Positions 20,757-33,231 of a stretch of 64,000 nucleotides of DNA are shown piece by piece. The notes below the pieces were generated by a model, which was given only the letters and a program-made list of their open reading frames with translations, searched no databases and was not told the origin of the DNA. How positions within the stretch are numbered: position 1 is the first letter of the stretch; each line of letters opens with the position of its first letter. Source of the stretch: Agaricus subrufescens (lineage: Eukaryota > Basidiomycota > Agaricomycetes > Agaricales > Agaricaceae); assembly GCA_029945375.1 (NCBI GenBank), contig CM057057.1, positions 5,890,001 through 5,954,000 of the forward strand, given 5' to 3'. The position numbers and the translations under genes were made by a program.

Positions 20757-23210
20757 CTAGCTTCCAAAAATTGGCTTGTCTTGGTTCTCAGTTTGGGCTT
20801 GCATGCTCACTTGATTTCTTGCTTTGAGAATTTGTGCTTTCTGTGTCTGTTCAACACTCACTGTCAGTCTGATCATTCCAATTGCCATTGTATTTGCTAC
20901 TTTGCATCTGCTGTCACAGCCTGGAATAAATTTGTTTGCTTGATGTTTTTGAATGTATTGTGACAACCTATTGAAGGTAACCTTCATTTTGGGCAGTGAA
21001 TGACAAGTTGTCTTGTGTGATAGACAAAACATTGACTCAAACTGAGAGTGAACATCTTTGTAAACTTTGATCAGTGGTGAAGCTTCCAGCATTTGATGTA
21101 TGCTATGGTTTGATCCTGAGCCACCAAAGATTCTTTTAATATATAAGTTGTTATGTTCAATCACCCAGTCCACAGCTTGAAAGTGGTCTGGTTTTCCAGT
21201 GGGATTGATGGAGGAATTGAAGCATATAGCACAGCTGTAGCAAAGGTAAGCTTCCTCATTATTACACAAATTGAACACATACACTAATGGCTTTGGATAG
21301 ATGATATACATGTTCTCAAGGTACTGCCAAATCTCTCCTGCATATTTGACTTTGCCGCATCCCATAAAGTAATACATCCAAATTGGTAGGCAGCAATCAA
21401 GTCTTCTGATGTCACCATGGTTCATTGCATATGTAGTTTCCTCATATAATAAAAAATCTTTGTTCAAGGTCTTGGCCATTTCAAAAACTTTGTTGTGTTT
21501 GTTATCATCTTGCTGAACCTCACAGAATGAACTTGAAGGTGCAACATAATATTTGATTATTGTCTTGGCCACTTCAACTAAGTCCTCCCAAGTTGGGTTA
21601 GAGTCGGCCCATTCATTGAGAGATGACATGCCATATTGACATTTAACCTCCTCATGCCATGCTTCTAGATGGTTAACTATCCTGGTATGGAGGATCACTT
21701 CATGCAGCTGGTGGAATCCAGGGTGGGTTTCAATTTCTCACTTTTCAAGTGGCCAAGTCTCACTGACATACTTGATGAGAGCAGTGGAAACTTCCTTGGC
21801 ATCTGGACTGTCATTGATATGTTGCCTTCAAATTGCATCTGCACAAGCCATGTGAACATGGAACCAACTGGGACAGTATATGACTGGTTGGAACCATTTA
21901 AAAGAGGATACATCAACCATGCAAGATGCTTGAAGGCTCTGTATTAGCTTTCCTGTTCCAAGATCTCCAAAAACTAAAATAACTTGATTTCCAATATCAA
22001 CAGGTTTCTTTTTGTTGGTCAGATCTTCACTAGGCTCATCTTCTGGGTGAGCAACTGTGTCTGCAACCTCTACTTCTCCTACATTGGCTTGCTTAAAAAA
22101 TTCCTGCACAACAGTGGCAGTGTTAGCAGGAGTATTTGGCCCAGTTTCCAAAGCACAAAGTGGAACCTGCTTTGTTTTTGAAACAGGTATGCATTCAATA
22201 TCTTCAGGTGAACCAAGCTGACTCCTGAATTTGCCAAAAGCTGGTGGTCCATATTCAACCAGGTCACTGAGGAATTTCCATCTATTGAAGTGATTGTAGG
22301 AGGAGAGGTTCTTCTCATCACATTTATCCAATGGCAAGGCTGCCATTAACTCTTTCATAGTTGCAGGTAAGGGTGGATTGAGTCTGAGTTTGTGAAGGGT
22401 ATCCAAGAAGGCAAGGTCATCTTTTGTGATACCATGGTTTAATGGGAACATGGATGCTGTTGTTAGGTGTACAAGGGTATTGCTCATGGAATACTCCTCT
22501 GTAGGCCTGGAGTGGGGGAGATTGATGTCTAGGTTATCATATGCATAAGCCATCAGCAGTGTTTCTCCAAGTATCTTCATTTCATCATTTGCTTCTTTAG
22601 ATATATTTGCCATAGCACAATTTATTGTTTTGACTGCAACAGAGACCCCGATGTGTGCTAGGAACTGTTGTACGTGTTCTGCAACACTGCATGATTGAAG
22701 AAATACACCAACAAGGGCTTGCAACAGGTTTGCCCATTGATTGACCACCTGCATCATAATGCTGATGCAGGTAATCTTCTTCTACAGTTGGTAGTTAATA
22801 AACTGTTTTGTAAATACTGAGCAATGACCTACAATTTGTATTAATGCATTCCATCTATTTTTGAGTTGGTCCTTGATGTCCTCTGGTATGTCCATTAGCT
22901 CATCTGCTCTCTGATCAAGAATTGCATTCAATTCATCATCTTTAACATTTCTGCCTCCTACTGGCTCGACTGGCTGTTGATCAACAGTTTCCTTGGGTTT
23001 TCGTTGTTTCACTCTCATTGCTCTATCACTTTTCCACCACTCAGATTGGATTGAATCAGATTGCAACAGCTCCCCCACAAATTCCCACAACTCTGGTGTG
23101 TAGTTAATAATGCCTTCTTGAATGTGGCTGATTGAACATTTTTTCATTTGCTCCACTGTCATCAATGTGGCTGTAAACAAAAGCCATGTTTGGGCCTGGT
23201 GAGCTCGCAT
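20757..23210 (-). pseudogene. DUF6589 transposon-associated protein gene, decayed
   Basis: Reads on the minus strand in three blocks. The N-terminal block ends DQLKNRWNALIQI. A probable intron leads into MMQVVNQWANLLQALVGVFLQSCSVAEHVQQFLAHIG, LLMAYAYDNLDINLPHSRPTEE, MFPLNHGITKDDL and VILVFGDLGTGKLIQSL. The last block contains YAMNHGDIRRLDCCLPIWMYYFMGCGK, NPTGKPDHFQAVDWVIEHNNLYIKRIFGGSGSNHS and SPLIKVYKDVH. These are typical of the DUF6589 family that is abundant in agaricomycetes. TGA codons replace conserved Trp (after ADAI near 21.83 kb, and again near 21.75 kb), so it is dead. It faces the helicase pseudogene tail to tail within the same element-bounded segment. Confidence 0.8.
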
Positions 23211-23638
23211 AACTGTAATTTTAGGAGGTTCAAATATGTTTGTTTCATCCAGTCATTCATTGTAGCTTGAGTATGTTGATCTTTGACAAGGTCTTGGAGC
23301 AAAGAAGGTAATGAGTTAATAAAATCAGATGTATACAATTGTTCTCCTGCTCCAGCACTACCCAAGATGTGTCAAATGACTCTATCAAGGGGTATGTTGT
23401 TCTCCTGGAGCAGACAAGTGGCAGTGTGCAAAGGATCACTGGGCTGGGCAGAATCCATAGGAAGGTAAACAAGAGTGAAATTTTCTATTTCAGCTACTAT
23501 GTATATATTGGCTGGGAATTCTGTGCCTTTCTTGAGTTGTAGTGGCATGGCAATGTGGTGGTTGAGCTCAGCAGCTTGTTTTGCTGAAAATAGGCCAATG
23601 TTACAACTGTCACACTTGCCATAAATGGATAGCAGCAT
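23210..23638 (-). pseudogene. broken open frame, unrecognised
   Basis: A reading frame MLLSIYGKCDSCNIGLFSAKQAAELNHH...LPMDSAQPSDP...NNIPLDRVI runs to a stop, then resumes one frame over as LGSAGAGEQLYTSDFINSLPSLLQDLVKDQHTQ. It lies directly 5' of the DUF6589 remnant on the same strand, so it may be the N-terminal part of that gene or a separate transposon gene. I do not recognise a domain. Confidence 0.4.
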
Positions 23639-23733
23639 TGTTTTTAAAAAAAGATATTTTGTAGTATTATGCAAGCTGTGGGAACAGATCTATGATGCCG
23701 ATTTTATGTTTGACGCCAGCCCCTTGTTGACAC

Positions 23734-24346
23734 TGGGAGTTGGCAATGTCAGCCAAACTGGTGTGTTATTTGCTCATATTTGTTTTTCCTAAAGTAGAAG
23801 CAGAAAGTGTCACCTCCCTTTTCCAAGTCAATGAGCAGCTTAAACAGTCTCGACTTGTAGGAGTTGATTAGTCTACTTGATTATTCAAATTGATTGGCTT
23901 GAGAGTTTTTGTAACTCAACTCCAAAATGAGGAGATAATATATCTCCTGGGGCTCTACCCCCGCCTGCTTGTAAAACTCTCAAGCCAATTAAAAGATATT
24001 TGCTTCAAAATCTTATCCATAAAGTCAGTTTTGCTATATATGGTGCAGGATGTTCAGAAAAGGGAGAACAATCAAGCTTGGAAGTGACTGAGATACATGT
24101 GTGACATACGTGACAAATGTGACACTTTGGACAAGAATAATATTAATGCTAAGTTTCTACACTTGTGACACAGGCCGTGGTGCTCCAATTACAGTACTAA
24201 ACCATTACATTTGCCTGTGAGACTGCCTTTACATTGAAAGGAGCCCACGTCAATGGAATACATGGGTCAAAGTAGTGGCGACACATTTTGGGTGGCTGTG
24301 CGCTGATAAATCAGCACACCAATTTGGCTGAGATTGCCGACTCCCA
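23734..24346 (+). mobile_element. ~610-bp element copy B with 24-bp terminal inverted repeats
   Basis: Direct repeat of 16445-17053 over its full length, with the same terminal inverted repeats (TGGGAGTTGGCAATGTCAGC / GCTGAGATTGCCGACTCCCA) and the same central hairpin. Here the inner palindrome is longer: GGAGATAATATATCTCC. The right end is 61 bp upstream of the ATG of the GEN1/Yen1 gene. Together copies A and B bracket the RecQ-like and DUF6589 relics (6.7 kb). Confidence 0.85.
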
Positions 24347-24407
24347 CAATGGAGTATACGTTGAACATGTGACCGCGTTCAATTAAGTTGGAACTGCACC
24401 GCGTCCG

Positions 24408-27365
24408 ATGGGCGTAGCTGGCCTCTGGGATGTACGTTTCTCTCTCCCACTATTCAAATCCAATCTCCCATTCTCATCTTCTCTTCAGGTTCTCAAACCC
24501 GCTGCCAAAACCAGGTCTCTGACAGAGCTTGCCGTCAAAGAGGGATTTCAAGCCAACCCAAAAGGTCTTCGCGGCTACCGAATAGGCATCGACGCAAGTA
24601 TCTGGTTCTTCCATGCCGAGTATGGAAAAGAAGGCGAAAATCCCGTCTTGCGGACTTTGTTTTTTCGCTGTGCTACACTCATGAAGGCACCCTTTCTTCC
24701 CCTCTTTGTGTTTGATGGGCCTAAGCGTCCCGATTTCAAGAGAGGAAAACGCATCAACAAGTCTTCCAACAAGCTTATTACAGGCATGAAGACTATCGTC
24801 GAGGCTTTTGGATTTGAATGGAGAACGGTACGCTATCCCCCGCTTCCTTATCTCATAGTAGATTGTTCAAGTGTGTATCCCAGGCCCCTGGCGAAGCTGA
24901 GGCCGAACTAGCCTATCTCAACCGCATTGGCGTCATTGACGGTATCCTATCTGACGATGTTGACAATTTTTTGTTTGGAGCGTTGACCGTCATTCGCAAG
25001 TGAGCTATTCTTTCCTTCAAACATTCTTCGTCATCTAATCCCCTGAGATAGTCAGAGTAACAACCTATCCGGAAACAAGGCCAACCCGGTGTTAAACTCT
25101 GAAGGCAAAGATGACAAGAACCACACTCGTGTCTTTCGTTCAAACGATATCCAGGATCATGAGGATATTCAACTCAGTCGTGGTGGCCTTATCCTCATTG
25201 GGTTACTGAGCGGAGGTGATTATGCAGAAGGACTGAACAAATGTGGGATGGTTACCGCTCATTCCTTGGCTCGTTGCGGACTCGGAGATACTCTCTTTGA
25301 AGCAACAAACAAGCTCTCACGAGAAGAACTAGCTGATTTTCTCGATGATTGGCGTAATGAACTGAAGCATGAACTGAAAACCAACTCCAAAGGTTTTTTG
25401 AAAAAACGACACATCTCCCTCGCAAATTCCGTACCAGATACCTTTCCCAATATCGACGTCTTGCTCTCCTACGCTCAGCCAATCACCTCTGAAAGCCTCG
25501 GACACACCGGCAGAAACCCCACTATAACATGGTCCAAGGAACCCAACTTTGCTTTACTGGCCGCTGCTTGTGAACTCTACTTTGAATGGGGTTACAAGGA
25601 AGCTATCATCAAACGCTTCAGGACGATCATCTGGCCTGGGGCCGTCCTACGGATATTGCGACGAGCAGTATTGGACGTGGACCAGATCTCTGCTTCTCAG
25701 TATGATGATGAAGACTACCGCACGCCATCCAAAATGATCGCCAAACATTTTTCAAATATGCACTTGGACGATGAACATACTCCTGAAGTTGAGGACTCTG
25801 ATACGAATCTCATTGTATGCATCTCTCTCGAACGAAATCATGTATCCACTGACAAATTACTTGAATATCGAGTCGAAGTCGCACCAGCCCAACTTGTCCG
25901 ATTAGCAGAATCTGGCATCAAGGGTCTGCGCCAACCAGAAGGTCCGAATGAGTGGGATTCTGATGAAGAAGAGAATGCGGATGATGAAGATGGTGGTGGT
26001 GGTGGTGGTGGAAGTCAGAAGGAGAAGAAAGCCACAGAACCAGTTGACTCGGAGTGTCATTTACGACTTTGGATGCCTGCCTGTATGGTTGAGATCGTGG
26101 AGAAGAATCTGGTCAAGGCGTTTCAAGAGAAAAAGGAGCGAAAGAAACAGAAGAAAGCACCTTCGAAAAAGAAAGCTGTTTCTAAACCGGAACAATCGAC
26201 GCAAATATCTGGAACCAGAATCCTTCAGGATGGGACACTCAACGAATTTCTTCCTCAGACGCCCTCAAAACGTCGACCCCAACGATCCCCTTCACTTGAT
26301 GTCAGAAGGGAAGAAGAGGAAGAGAGTACAGAAAACGAGGGTGAACTACCTGTTATACCCGGCATCGCTCTTGCCAAACGTTCAGCTCCAATCAATACAC
26401 AACATTCCTCTTCTCGAGTTGTTAATCCATCTAGGGATAAGGGAGGGGCTGCGACCTCTAATAAATGCACCCTGCAGTCGGGTTATTCCTTGTTAGAAAC
26501 CATTGAAGATACGCTCGCGTTAAACTCAGACGATAATGATGATGATGGACAACCTGTCCTCGCGGGTTCTCGACGCCCGGTCCCAACTACCATCAGACAG
26601 TCCTCTCAACCCATTGGAACATCCAAAGTCAAGCATACAGCTTCTCATCAAACTGCTCCCCGATCGGCCCCCTCTTCGCGCATGGTTTCAGCTATGCCTG
26701 CGTTGACTTCAGAAGATGAGGGTGAACTACCCGTCATACGTATCAAATCTTCGGTTCCCGCAGCCACTAAGCCCTCATCTTCTCGAGCCACAAGCACCTC
26801 TAAGATCCAACAGGTAGCGGCAATTTTCGATGAACGCACACCCCCTCCATCCTCCTTACCTTCCTCGAAAATGATTGAAAAAACACTCGCACTAAGTGAT
26901 TCTGATGAAGAGTTACCAGCCGATGCATATCAGACGGTACAACCAATGAGAGTGTCCAAACCCAGTAAGATTCACGGATATATTTCCCTTTCTGACGACG
27001 AGAACCCCAAACAACGTTCCCTACCCACAAGGCATTCTCAAAAGAACAGCAAGAAATCCGCACAAACGACGTTGTCATCTTATCTAGAAAATGCCCGTAG
27101 ACGGCCGGAGAGTAGATCAGGCTCGAGCGATAGCCAACAAGTCCCTAAATCACCTCGCAAATCAAGAAAACAAATTTCTCCACGACATAAGGTGCCTGAT
27201 AAAGGAGGCCCGATTACTATAAACATCTCCGATGACGAGTCTGATACTGGATATACTAGTATCTCACAACCAAATGTCGCTCCGCTCCAACTAGCTCGCG
27301 CTAGGAAAGCGGCTACCCCCATACCAAGATCTACAAACGTCGACGACGTTATTGATTTGACTTAG
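24408..27365 (+). CDS. YEN1: GEN1/Yen1-type Holliday junction resolvase
   Basis: Rad2/XPG-family nuclease that cuts Holliday junctions symmetrically in late mitosis. Exons: 24408-24431 (24 nt), 24489-24827, 24884-24999, 25052-27365. XPG-N: MGVAGLWDVLKP, GIDASIWFFHAEYG, LFVFDGPKRPDFKRG. XPG-I: TAPGEAEAELAYLNRIGVIDGILSDDVDNFLFGA. H2TH region: LSRGGLILIGLLSGGDYAEGLNKCG. A chromodomain-like segment follows around LLEYRVEVAPAQL. The long C-tail is basic then acidic, with a poly-Gly run, lysine-rich stretches (nuclear import) and repeated acidic-hydrophobic motifs resembling SUMO-interacting motifs: GELPVI (twice), GYISLSDDE, ITINISDDESD and the extreme C-terminus VIDLT. The transposon copy ending at 24346 leaves only 61 bp of native upstream sequence. 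Confidence 0.93.
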
Positions 27366-27479
27366 TTTGTACAGTTTAAAAAAATGAACAATGTATATTG
27401 CTATGTTGTACACTACCCTTGAAACTAGTTAACATACGGTACAAATAAATTGTCCGTTTACAACCCATGAGAGATTGAT

Positions 27480-30400
27480 CTAGAAGGTATTTGTGAAATC
27501 CCGAGAAGATTCTTGACCAAAAATACCCTCGGGAGTTTCAACTCGCTCTTGTTCGGGAAGTTGGGCCATGAAGCGACGAATAGATTGTAAGCGTGCAGAC
27601 CAATTGGTTGTCACTTCGACGCGAGCGGTATCTTTTTGAGTTTCGGCGAACACTGAAGCAAACCAGTCCGCCAACAAACTAAGCTGGCGAACTAAAAGAG
27701 GAAGGTTTTCGGCGGATATCAACTTGAAGCACCCTACTGGCGCAAATTCCGTCATGCCAGGAGCTTGCTGAACAGTCACTTTAAAGTAATCATGATCGTT
27801 TAGAGTAGAGAAAGCCGCGACTGCGCCGAGAGAATGAGGTTCGATTAAGATGTTCACGAATTGGAATTGAGTTGTCAAGGTGTCGAAACGGTAGGATCCC
27901 CCGGAATCATTCCAAACAATCCTGACGTAGTCGTTTCCGATGTGGCGTTTTTTGAAGTTGAAATGCGGATCGTGCTCATGAGACGGCATCATGGTCGCAG
28001 TATGATACAAGATTTGTCCTATATCGTCCCACCAGGCGTATGCATACTCTCCATCTTCGTCCGGATCGAGGCCTCCGGCGTAAACGTCGACTTGTCCTCG
28101 TAAATTGACAAGTCGACCAAGGCCTTCAAGGAAGTGCGTGTATGCGGGCGAACCATGAGAATTTCCAAGAATTTCTCGTTCATCAGTCTGCCCAGGAGCA
28201 ACGTACATGATGCCGACTTTGTGAGTATCTATCACAGGAATCCGATCAAGTGTTGAGAGAAACCGTTGTAGCACAGGGGAGTCCTCCACTTTTCGCGCGT
28301 TGAGATTTCCAAAGGGATAACTAGAGAGTTGTAATGCAACGTATGATGGATCTAGGGCTACGTCTTTTCGTCTCTGGGATGGAGCCGATTTACTCCAGAC
28401 GTATCCGGTAATTGAATCAGGTCGCGGTGGCTCAGTTGAATCGTCGACTTTTTGGGGAACCAAGGCACTCTGTAATTCATCCTATTGCAGTGGTGAGCAC
28501 GAGAAAAGTCATAGTAAATGATACGCACTTCTGAATTCTGTCTGTCATCTTCAATTGCCCCCGTGGCCGATATAACCTGCGTAGGCGTTTTACCCAGCAT
28601 GAGACCTGCAGGTACGGACACGATATCCGGTGACACATCTCCAGGGCCCACCATCGGAACATTCTCGATGTGACAAACTAATTTTGAAAACCCAGATGAC
28701 CGTCGGGAAAGAATTTCAACCCAGCCTGCGCGTGGTAGCGTTCGAATAGTAACGACTGCTGTGCCTACTATCCATGACTTCGTCGTCTGAATAACCCCTG
28801 AGGGACTAGGATCGGAGGGGTGGCTAGCGGGATTCAGAATGACCTCGCTAAAAGCTGAATTCGCGGGACGTGGATCAGCAGACGCAAAGGCATTTCTGGC
28901 AAGCCAATCAAAGCACACTTCAGTTGCGATATCAACCTCTTTCTTTGCCTCGTTCGCGAGTAGCAGTTGTCGGGTGATGTAGGGTATGTGTCTGGGACGA
29001 TCCGGAAGTTTGAGAGCCAGGAACCAGACGTATACAGTTGTGTACGACATGATGCGAACGTATTGTGACAGGGCCCATGATATTGTCGGTGATGCGTTCT
29101 GGCGATTATAGTGTTGCAGATATTGTAGAGCGACACCAAATACCATCTTATAGTCTGCCTCCGTAAAGTTCGCATATAGTGCGGGGATGGTTCCGACGAT
29201 AGTGAGAAACCCTAGAATGTGGACAGACATATTGGGATTTGACATGATCTGCGACAACTTCTCTAAGATTCGCGGTAAACACTTTGTGACAGATATTCGA
29301 AGTTCGAATGCGGATAGAGTCAGAGCATGCAAACAACATTTGATAGTCGAAAGTTGGCCGTCGAGTCCCTGCTGGAAAACTTCGACCAGAACATGACGTT
29401 GCTTCGGTTCGAAGCATTTTCTGTAACTAACTAGCACAGATAACGAGCGGTATGCCAGCCCTTGTGCATCCCTGGGCTTTAACCCAGGCGGCCATGCTAC
29501 GACGTGAAAACCCAATTCCCCATTCAGAATTCCAGTACAAAACACGTTAAGAAGGCGCGAGATGAGTTGACTGCAAAGCGGCCCACAGAAGAGATGTTTG
29601 TTGGCCAGTTGAGTAGGTAAATGGCAAAGCACATAGGATAGGACATCCCAACTAGTCTCTTTCTCCAGTATGCCTATGACGACCTTAAGATATTCAGAAA
29701 TTCCTAACACAAGATCATTCGGGCCGTCAATACTATATGATATGAGCGCTTCGCTGGAGGAATCACTGTCTGCGATCACAAATGGAAATTTCTCTGGATA
29801 ATGCCAGAGGGGCGAACGCGGTTTTCTGGTAACTTCAGTAGACGAAGTTCTGGCAGGAGCCCGAGAACGACTGCGGCTTCCTGTTGACCGGGATAATCTG
29901 CCAATGCCATGCCCACTCCGTGCCTTCTCTTCCCGCTCCTGAACATTCGGGCGTGACTTTCTCGTTTCCGAGTAGCCGTCCTCTGGATCCTCGATATGCC
30001 TTTCTGTTGCTGGGAGAGACGACCGGCCGATCAAACTTGACAAGTGCGATACCAGGCCATCCTTATCAAAGGATTTGGAGATAAAGAAGATGTTGTGGTC
30101 GCTGTCAGCGCGGAGTCGCATGAGAAACTGGAGAACAGTGACCCTGCCCCTCGCAGACCGCCCGTTCGCTAAAATGCCCAGGAGAATTTTGTAGAGGCGA
30201 AGAGCAAGGCGATGTAGGTGACCCTGAAGCACATAAGAGGTGAAGGATAATTGAGCAAAAGCGTCCACGAGCGCTGAGACTGCCGATACCACACGAGGTA
30301 AAGATTTAGGCTTCTCGGGTTCAGGTACCACTTCCGGAACATCCTCTGTGATAGGTGGTTGGATCGATTGAGATCGGGAAGCGTTGCCGGAGGTAAAAGA

Positions 30401-33030
30401 TGAGAGCAAGGACATGACAGAAGGGATTGCGGATTCCTTGTCTTTCTCTTTGCCAATACCGTGAAACTCGGATTGCATACGGGAAAGAATAGGAGAAACG
30501 AGATTCGAGGAAGACGGAATACTCGTTCCGATGGAAGGGGATGGCAGCTGTGACTCGCCCGACAGTGCTGATTGGGCATCGGCCCTATCTGCTGCTTCTT
30601 CCACAGATGGTTCAGAGGCTACCGTCTTGAGTAAATCAATGATAGCGTTAATATCATCGCTCTCTCCGTCGGAGGATTCAGTTGCTCGAAGTACAATCTC
30701 CTCACCGAGCACTTTCCAAAGGGGACCACCATCTTCACTCTCTATATCTGGGGCTCCAACCCATTTCTCACAGAACCTGAGAACCAGATCTGCGAGTGGT
30801 CGACGATATGATTCCATATCCCTCACGACGTCGTAAACGATAGCGAGTGCTTCCAAAGAGGCACTTTTCGTTAGAGGGCGCTGGGAGCTGAGTGCAACCG
30901 AGTTTCCAAGTAGATTCTCCCAATTTTGCAACCAGTCGGGAGAGGTAGGGGATAGGTCATGTTGATCTAACATGAGCTCAGGAAGCCGCGCAGTGTCTGT
31001 GTCTGTGAGGTGTTCGGCGATGGAAATTAAAGTGGTCGAGAGAAGAGGGTTTAAGTTGCTGGTATGATCTCTTGCAAGTAGAGAAGTGATCGATTTCAGC
31101 AAGGGCGTAGGTGCGCTAATAGGGTTGTCCAGCGGAATTATGTACGGAGAACCATCCGGATTCCTACAAAAACAACGGTTAGAAGCGCGCTGATCATTGA
31201 AAACTTTGCTCACCTCAAAGAAATGACATATTTACAGAGATTGTATAACACTCCGCCAACAAAAGCTGCTTCCTCGTCATTCAGATTCGGATTATCGTCT
31301 TCTCGAGAGTCGGCCTCTTGCAAGAGATCCTTGAGCATCCCTGCAGCTTCTTCTAGAATTTTGTCCACCTGATGGCGTTCATCGCCCCAGTTACTTCTGA
31401 ACAATTCCTTGTCCATTTGATTGATACCGGGTGTGTGGGGTCCTTCACCAATCCAATCGATCCATGCAGATACACCGTCAGCCACAGCCGACCCTACTCG
31501 ACGAGGATCCCAGCCGTTTGCTACACTGCCAATACCAATGTCTGCATTTGGAAGGTAGTCGTCTCTTGGCCACGCCTTCTCCATCAGCTCCTGCTCCAAT
31601 TCAAGATGTGAGGGGGCACCGGTGTAGGAATAAGACACTTCTCGTGATATGTACGCCCTCGCTAGCCTTATGATAAGAAGCTGCCGGAGTCGCATTCGCA
31701 TCATTCTGTAACCTCCCAGAGCAGTGAGTAGACCAAGCTGAAGAGGCACTCTTGAAATTTTCTGTGGACTTGGTTGCGATGTATGCCCTCTTTCTTCTAC
31801 TGAGACCATTCCTTCAGTAGGGAACATAGGTAGTAGGCACCGCTTATGAATTCCCACACATGTAGTCGAGTAAGGTCCTGTGTATACAGACACCAAGGTT
31901 TCCAAAATTCGGTCCTCCAATTGTGGCTTCTTGAGTGGTTGAGACAGAACACTGAGACGAGGGAGCGGGGAAGCGCAGATGGCAAGAGCGCGAAATAACA
32001 GAGGCATGATGTTTTTGAGAAGCGCCGGAGATAATGTTTTGATTTGTGTCGAGAGATAATCAAGATATATCGTAATTGCAATCTCGGCGGGAGGTTTAAC
32101 TAGAATCTGGTGTGTGGATGGAACTATCGGCGTAGATGGAGATGTGAGAGATGACATCGAAAGTGAGGAAGTGTTTCGTCGATGTGATCCAAAAGCTTGA
32201 GGCGTTGTTGTTGGATCGGATACTATTGGGGATTCACTCGATAAATCTGATTCCTTTCGAGAGATAATTGAGTGATCGACGAGACTCGCGTAGAAGTCTA
32301 TCATGAGGTGAACGGTGTGCTCTGGAAGCCTAGCGATATTTTCGGTTCGGTTGAGGATATCAGACAAAAACTTGAATAGAACATCTACACTCTTCTCCCG
32401 TTCCATTTGCTCGGACCGATCCAACTCCCCGCTCACATCCAGTAAACCATCGAATGCACCCTTTAGCCACCGTTTTAATAGATCGATTAGGGCGGTTTCA
32501 ATGCCGACGATATCGGTACCATATTTTGTGAGTGCTCTCAGGGCTTTGAATTTGGGCTCCCAAAGATCTGCAGTCCACACAGTTGTAGGACCCAGAAATA
32601 GAGAGAAGAAAGATAGACGATCCGCAGTCTCTGCGGAACCCACTTCTGGGTTCTCCCAGTACGATGAGAGGACGTCGAAACCCACAGCCTGTAGAGATGG
32701 TGGATTATTGGTGTCACATAGAGAAGATATGATCGGTTGAACGGCAGTGGGACGGGGAAGTGGTGAAGCGGTGCTCAAAAGACTTGCAAGAGTTCGCGCA
32801 TGTGCAAGACTCGGGACAGCGGGAGGCCGGAGGGCGTCGATGATGGCAGCCAGGGAAAGTGGCTGGTGGTGGTGTTGGTGTTGATGTGGCATTTGGGGCG
32901 TATTTATGGGAGATGGGGAAGCACTATCGGGTTTATATCGGCGCCAACCGAATGAGGACGCGAATGAGGTGGTATTTGCACGTTGGCGAGGTCGTCCGAA
33001 GCCACTGGCATCCTGCTGTTGCGGGGACAT
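27480..33030 (-). CDS. TSC2: tuberin (TSC2), Rheb GTPase-activating protein
   Basis: Exons on the minus strand: 33030-31214, 31163-28529 and 28481-27480; the lengths sum to an exact reading frame of 1817 residues, about the size of animal tuberin. The N-terminal two thirds are alpha-solenoid, with a Ser-rich phosphosite-like segment (RNTSSLSMSSLTSPSTP). The C-terminus carries the Rap/Ran-GAP domain: VGIMYVAPGQTDEREILGN, FLEGLGRLVNLRG and HIGNDYVRIVWNDSGGSYRF, which holds the catalytic Asn-thumb. With TSC1 this complex turns off Rheb and so restrains TORC1 growth signalling, probably in response to nitrogen or amino acids. No sign of decay. Its 5' end is 201 bp from the next gene on the same strand. 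Confidence 0.95.
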
Positions 33031-33231
33031 TCACAGAGCACAACTGGGAGAGCTGCGGTGTCAGCGAGAAAGAGGTAGACGAACAACAGAGACTACAAAC
33101 GTTTCGAGCGCGCCGAAATGCTGAGAAAGCCAGTTGAAGCCTTCACGCCAGTTCATCCAAGCATATCGGCAAAGTCACGTGTGACTACGACGTCATTCAA
33201 TTGATTTGCAAGGCACTAGCTACTACATCGC

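Noticed and set aside
16445..24346. LTR retrotransposon with copies A and B as its LTRs
   Set aside because: No reverse transcriptase, integrase or gag frame between them, terminal inverted repeats of 24 bp are too long for LTRs, and no 4-6 bp target-site duplication is seen. A helicase/DUF6589 element fits better.
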